A stretch of DNA of 32,762 nucleotides from Burkholderiales bacterium (GTDB lineage Bacteria; Pseudomonadota; Gammaproteobacteria; Burkholderiales; Burkholderiaceae): NCBI GenBank assembly GCA_026225455.1, contig JAMFSV010000025.1, positions 1 to 32,762 on the forward strand, in the 5' to 3' direction. The notes under the pieces were generated by a model. It ran no database searches and was not told where the DNA came from. It worked only from the letters and a program-made list of their open reading frames with translations. The position numbers and the translations under genes are program-made. Shown piece after piece: positions 28,305 to 32,762 of this stretch (position 1 is the first letter of the stretch; every line of letters starts with the position of its first letter).

Positions 28305-28317
28305 CATCCAATACGCT

Positions 28318-29280
28318 TTAATGCATCAGGTCGCGCAGCGCATATTGCGCCGCAATCCCCGCAAACAAAATGCCGCCCAGCCAGTTGTTGTGACGAAATG
28401 CCGCAAAGCAGGCCATCCGTTCCCGCTCGCGAATCAGCGTGTAGTGATAAACCGCACAGGCGACAGCCCCCGCCAAACCGATCCAGAACGGCCAGATCCA
28501 ACCGAGTGCCACGCCGACCGCGGCGTAAATGCCAAGTGTCACCGCATAACACAGCATGATGGCCAAGACGTCATACCGGCCGAACGTGAGCGCCGAGGTG
28601 CGGATGCCGATCTTCAGGTCGTCGTCGCGATCGACCATGGCATAAGCCGTATCGTAAGCCACCGACCAGAATACATTCGCCGCCAACAAAACCCAGGCCA
28701 GTAGCGGCACATGCCCCAGCAATGCGGCAAAACCCATGGGGATGCCGAAGCCGAAAGCGATACCCAGATATGCCTGCGGAATGGCGAAAAAGCGCTTGGT
28801 AAAGGGGTAGCTGGCCGCCACCAGCACCGCGATAATCGATAATTCGCGGGTCAGCGTATTCAGCGGCAAGATCAGCAGAAACGCGAGTCCGGCCAATACC
28901 GCGGCCAGCGCCAGCGCTTCCCAGGCGCGGATTTTCCCGGAGGTCAGCGGCCGATTTTCGGTGCGTTTGACGTAACGATCGAAATCGCGATCGGCGTAAT
29001 CGTTGACGGCGCAGCCCGCCGAGCGCATCAGCACCGTACCTAAAACAAAGATCGCCAGCACCGTCAAGGGCGGCGGCCCGCCTGCGGCGATCCACAAGGC
29101 ATTGAGGGTCGGCCACAGCAGCAGCAGGCTGCCGATCGGCTTGTCCATGCGGATCAGCCGCCAATACAGCGGCAGGCGGGCATAAAGAGTGGCCAGGCGA
29201 GTAACCCGGCGCGGTGCGGTTCGTGAAACGGACATTAAGACCCAGGGCGGTATGAAAAAAATATAAGCAATAACGCTCAT
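28318..29280 (-). CDS. ubiA: 4-hydroxybenzoate octaprenyltransferase UbiA
   Basis: [84 protein letters not shown]; multiple TM segments. Start may be the internal ATG at 29235. Confidence 0.95.
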   Translation of the reverse strand: MSVIAYIFFIPPWVLMSVSRTAPRRVTRLATLYARLPLYWRLIRMDKPIGSLLLLWPTLNALWIAAGGPPPLTVLAIFVLGTVLMRSAGCAVNDYADRDFDRYVKRTENRPLTSGKIRAWEALALAAVLAGLAFLLILPLNTLTRELSIIAVLVAASYPFTKRFFAIPQAYLGIAFGFGIPMGFAALLGHVPLLAWVLLAANVFWSVAYDTAYAMVDRDDDLKIGIRTSALTFGRYDVLAIMLCYAVTLGIYAAVGVALGWIWPFWIGLAGAVACAVYHYTLIRERERMACFAAFRHNNWLGGILFAGIAAQYALRDLMH

Positions 29281-29486
29281 TTTAAATCGGAATGCACAAA
29301 ACCCGCAGTCAGACGATTAAATCTGAGGCAATCTATGCCAAACCGGGCAGACTAGTGAATACCCCTCTTAAACACGTCATCCGCAGGCCGTAAAGTAGTT
29401 AGTAGTCTTGCAAATGCAATTCACTCGCGGATACGGCGCCTGAGCCGCTCTGCCGCAGGCCTTTTCCATAATAACAAGGACAAAAC

Positions 29487-31076
29487 ATGAGCCGCCTGAG
29501 CCTGAATTCGAAATTGTGGCTGGCACTTGCCATAACCTGGCTGGGCCTGCTGATACTCGGCGGCTGGGCGGCATTGGAATCGCGCAGCACCATGCTTGCC
29601 GAACGCAAGATGGCAATTCAGGACGTGGTGGAAACCGCGTACGGCATCGTCGCCGACTACTCTAGCCTGGTCGACAACAAGACGCTGTCGCTGGACGATG
29701 CCCAGCATCAGGCGATGGCCCGCTTGTCGACCATGCGTTTTGGCTCCAACGGCTATATGATCATTACCAACGCCACGCCGGTGGTGTTGATGCACCCGAC
29801 CCTGGCCGACCTGCGCAACAAGGATGTCAGCGACTATAAAGATACCGACGGCAAACTGCTGTTTGTCGACATGGTCAAAGTGGCGCAGGCCGAGGGTCAA
29901 GGCTACGTCAACTATATGGCGCGGCTGCCGGGCGTCGAAGCTCATGTGCCCAAGATCAGCTTCGTCAAACGTTTTGCCCCATGGGACTGGTATTTGATCT
30001 CCGGCGTCTATCTGAACGACATCAACACCGCCTTCGAAGCCAACTTGCTCAAATACCTGATCGTGATCCTGGTGGTCGGTGCGGCCATCTCGGCCGCGAT
30101 GGTGCTGATCATCCGCAACGTCAAACGCAGCCTAGGCGGAGAACCGGCCTATGCCGCCGGGATCGCGGAGCAAATCGCCGCCGGCGAACTGATGACGCAT
30201 ATTGCCCTGAGCACCGATGATCGCAGCAGCATGCTGTACGCCATGAGCAATATGCAGGAAAAGCTGACGCGAACCATTACCCGGATCCATAGCGGCACCG
30301 AAACGATTACCGTGGCAAGCCAGGAAATCGCCGCCAGCAACCACGATTTATCGGTGCGCACCGAAGAACAAGCCGCCTCGCTCGCCGAAACGGCAGCCAG
30401 CATGGAACAACTCACCGCCACCGTCAAACAAAACGCCGAGAATGCGCGGCAGGCCAACCAGATGGGGGCCAGCGCTTCGCAAATCGCCGGCGAAGGCGGA
30501 GATGTGGTGCGTCAGGTGGTCGAAACCATGCATAACATCACCGCCAGCTCGAAGAAGATCGTCGATATTATTTCGGTGATTGAAGGCATTGCCTTTCAAA
30601 CCAATATTCTGGCGCTCAACGCAGCGGTCGAAGCAGCCCGCGCCGGCGAGCAGGGACGGGGTTTTGCCGTGGTGGCCGGCGAAGTCCGCAGCCTGGCCAG
30701 CCGCAGCGCCGATGCGGCCAAGGAAATCAAGGCCTTGATCGAAAATTCGGTGACCCAGGTAGATAACGGTTCGACCCTGGTTCAGCGAGCCGGGACCACG
30801 ATGGATTCAGTGGTGTCGGCGGTGCGGCGCGTGACCGATATCATCGGAGAAATCTCCGCCGCTTCCGAAGAGCAGAGCAAAGGCATCGAACAGGTCAATA
30901 TCGCGATCAATCAAATGGACCAGACCACCCAGCAGAACGCCGCCATGGTCGAACAGGCATCGGCAGCCGCTCATTCGCTCGAAGAGCAAGCGCAAGCCTT
31001 ACGCGATGCGGTCAATGTGTTCCATGTGTCGGATACGGCGGGGTCGGGGGCGGCAACGACTCAGCGACGCCGCTGA
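29487..31076 (+). CDS. Methyl-accepting chemotaxis protein with a Cache-type sensor domain
   Basis: N-terminal TM, Cache-like region ([29 protein letters not shown]...[15 protein letters not shown]), second TM, and the MCP signalling tip [51 protein letters not shown]. Confidence 0.94.
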   Translation: MSRLSLNSKLWLALAITWLGLLILGGWAALESRSTMLAERKMAIQDVVETAYGIVADYSSLVDNKTLSLDDAQHQAMARLSTMRFGSNGYMIITNATPVVLMHPTLADLRNKDVSDYKDTDGKLLFVDMVKVAQAEGQGYVNYMARLPGVEAHVPKISFVKRFAPWDWYLISGVYLNDINTAFEANLLKYLIVILVVGAAISAAMVLIIRNVKRSLGGEPAYAAGIAEQIAAGELMTHIALSTDDRSSMLYAMSNMQEKLTRTITRIHSGTETITVASQEIAASNHDLSVRTEEQAASLAETAASMEQLTATVKQNAENARQANQMGASASQIAGEGGDVVRQVVETMHNITASSKKIVDIISVIEGIAFQTNILALNAAVEAARAGEQGRGFAVVAGEVRSLASRSADAAKEIKALIENSVTQVDNGSTLVQRAGTTMDSVVSAVRRVTDIIGEISAASEEQSKGIEQVNIAINQMDQTTQQNAAMVEQASAAAHSLEEQAQALRDAVNVFHVSDTAGSGAATTQRRR

Positions 31077-31233
31077 AACCACACGTGCCGTCGAAGCGGG
31101 ATCCGCGAAGGCCGGGCCAAAAACAAGGCCGAAGACCAGACTGGGCAGATGACGGTGAATCGAGCCGGCGGATTCGAACATGAGGTGCGAACCCGCCGTC
31201 TGATTGATTTAAGTCGAAAGACGAAGCAAAGAT

Positions 31234-31734
31234 TTAACCCAGCATTGCACGCAACATCCATGCGGTTTTTTCGTGAATCTGCATGCGTTGGGTCAACAGA
31301 TCGGCGGTCGGTTCATCGTTGACTTCATCGGTCAGCGTAAAAATGCCGCGCGCGGTACGCACCACGGCTTCCTGGCCTTCCACCAATTGGCGGATCATTT
31401 CATTGGCTTCGGGCACACCGTCGGCTTCGGGGATCGAGGCTAATTTGGAAAATTCTTTATACGAGCCCGGCGCCGGGAAACCCAGGGCGCGAATGCGCTC
31501 GGCAATCGAATCGACGGCCAGCGCCAACTCGTTGTATTGCCCTTCGAACATCAGGTGCAGCGTGTTGAACATGGGACCCGTCACGTTCCAATGAAAATTA
31601 TGGGTCTTCAGATAAAGCGTGTACGTATCGGCCAATAAACGGCTCAGGCCATCGGCGATTTTCTTGCGATCTTTATCGTTGATGCCGATATTGACGCTGG
31701 GAATGCTACTTTGACTCGCACTTTTTTTAGCCAT
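31234..31734 (-). CDS. dps: Dps family DNA-binding ferritin-like protein
   Basis: From the ATG at 31734: [85 protein letters not shown]. Confidence 0.94.
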   Translation of the reverse strand: MAKKSASQSSIPSVNIGINDKDRKKIADGLSRLLADTYTLYLKTHNFHWNVTGPMFNTLHLMFEGQYNELALAVDSIAERIRALGFPAPGSYKEFSKLASIPEADGVPEANEMIRQLVEGQEAVVRTARGIFTLTDEVNDEPTADLLTQRMQIHEKTAWMLRAMLG

Positions 31735-31893
31735 GACGACTCCAGTAGAAAAGCATGTATGAATGTGAGGGCGCGATAAAAGCGATGGTCGCATACCGGC
31801 GATGACAATGCGATGTAGCACCCGCTGCCGTCAAAGCATCGCACACGCAGAGCGAACCTTCCGTCTCGCGATAAGTGTATCCGACAATGACCC

Positions 31894-31936
31894 GGCCCCG
31901 CTGCATAACTCAAGCGTTATGCAGCGGGGCCTTTTT
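31894..31936 (+). terminator. Perfect 16-bp stem-loop with a T5 tail in the plus orientation
   Basis: GGCCCCGCTGCATAAC-TCAAGC-GTTATGCAGCGGGGCC-TTTTT: arms 31894-31909 and 31916-31931, T-tract 31932-31936. Confidence 0.75.
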
Positions 31937-32012
31937 GCCGTCATCTTCCGGCGGCCGCCTTCAGGGCATCATGATATCGCCCTGCGCGAAATCTCTCTAC
32001 CCCGCCCGCAGC

Positions 32013-32762
32013 TCAACGTGCCAATGCCGCTACCACGCCTGCTGCATACTCCGCATCGATTTTGCCGAAATGCTCAATGGCTCGCGCCACAATCTCCGGC
32101 GGCACACCCTGCATCGAAGCGGCAATATTGTTAAAGAAACGCTGACGTTGTGCCGCATCGAACAAACGGAACAAAGCGGCAGGCTGGCTGTAATAGTCCG
32201 TATCTTCGCGATGATCGTAGCGGGCCAAGGCGCCCGACAAAGCGAGATCGGGCTCGCCGGCGGCATTCTGGGCAAACTCACCATAACGATTCGGTTCGTA
32301 GTTCACCGTGCTGCCCAGGTTACCGTCGGCGCGCATCGCTCCATCGCGATGCGGCGCATGGAACGGACAGCGCGGTGCGTTGACCGGAATATGCGCGTGA
32401 TTCACCCCAAGGCGATAACGCTGCGCATCGCCGTACGAGAACAAACGGCCTTGCAACAAGCGGTCCGGTGAAAAATTGATGCCGGGCACCACGTTGGCCG
32501 GCGTAAAAGCCGCTTGCTCGACTTCGGCGAAATAGTTGGCCGGGTTGCGATTCAATTCCATCACACCCACGTCGATCAAGGGGTAATCGCGATAAGGCCA
32601 GACCTTGGTGATATCGAACGGATTTAAATGATAGGTCGCGGCATCGGCCTCGGGCATGATCTGGACACACAGCTTCCACTTGGGAAAATCGCCCGCTTCA
32701 ATATCCAGGAACAGGTCGCGCTGCGCACACTCGCGATCGTTGGAGATGACCTCCCCGGCTTC
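32013..32762 (-). CDS. katA: Monofunctional heme catalase, N-terminal part beyond the window edge
   Basis: [128 protein letters not shown]. Symbol chosen by family; paralog not resolved. Confidence 0.92.
   Translation of the reverse strand, partial: EAGEVISNDRECAQRDLFLDIEAGDFPKWKLCVQIMPEADAATYHLNPFDITKVWPYRDYPLIDVGVMELNRNPANYFAEVEQAAFTPANVVPGINFSPDRLLQGRLFSYGDAQRYRLGVNHAHIPVNAPRCPFHAPHRDGAMRADGNLGSTVNYEPNRYGEFAQNAAGEPDLALSGALARYDHREDTDYYSQPAALFRLFDAAQRQRFFNNIAASMQGVPPEIVARAIEHFGKIDAEYAAGVVAALAR

Noticed and set aside
1-32762. CRISPR arrays, tRNA/rRNA genes, insertion sequences or prophage
   Set aside because: No regularly spaced repeats, no rRNA-like or tRNA-like segments recognised, and no transposase, integrase or phage genes in any frame. 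A tRNAscan-SE/Infernal run would be needed to exclude tRNA and ncRNA genes formally.

Overview
This 32.8 kb, GC-rich window looks like core chromosome of a betaproteobacterium, probably Burkholderiales (inferred from gene content and order). From left to right it contains: hemH (partial, -), hrcA (-), nadK (+), recN (+), a higBA-type toxin-antitoxin locus (-), glnE (-), a YhdP/AsmA-like giant protein (+), a LysR regulator (-) divergent from an NAD-dependent epimerase (+), a nitrilase-family amidase (+), tldD (+), aroG/DAHP synthase (+), a PduO-type cobalamin adenosyltransferase (-), a D-lactate dehydrogenase-like flavoprotein (+), glcD-glcE-glcF (+), a YggS/PLPBP protein (+), proC (+), ubiA (-), a methyl-accepting chemotaxis protein (+), dps (-) and a partial catalase (-). 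No rRNA, tRNA, CRISPR or intact mobile element was found. The best non-coding signal is upstream of aroG. A sigma70-like promoter (TTGTCA-N17-TATAAA) precedes an unlisted 23-codon ORF, MFASSFWFYFYSYLEPLAEGEDR, with 7 aromatic residues in 8 consecutive codons. That ORF is followed by an intrinsic terminator whose 5' arm can pair instead with an exact copy of its 3' arm inside the leader ORF. This is the architecture of a ribosome-mediated attenuator responding to all three aromatic amino acids. Other notable signals are an amber codon at the conserved Trp of higB, palindromes at the higB promoter, a candidate small gene with a terminator between glnE and yhdP, an orphan plus-strand terminator between dps and the catalase, and several strong palindromes between genes.
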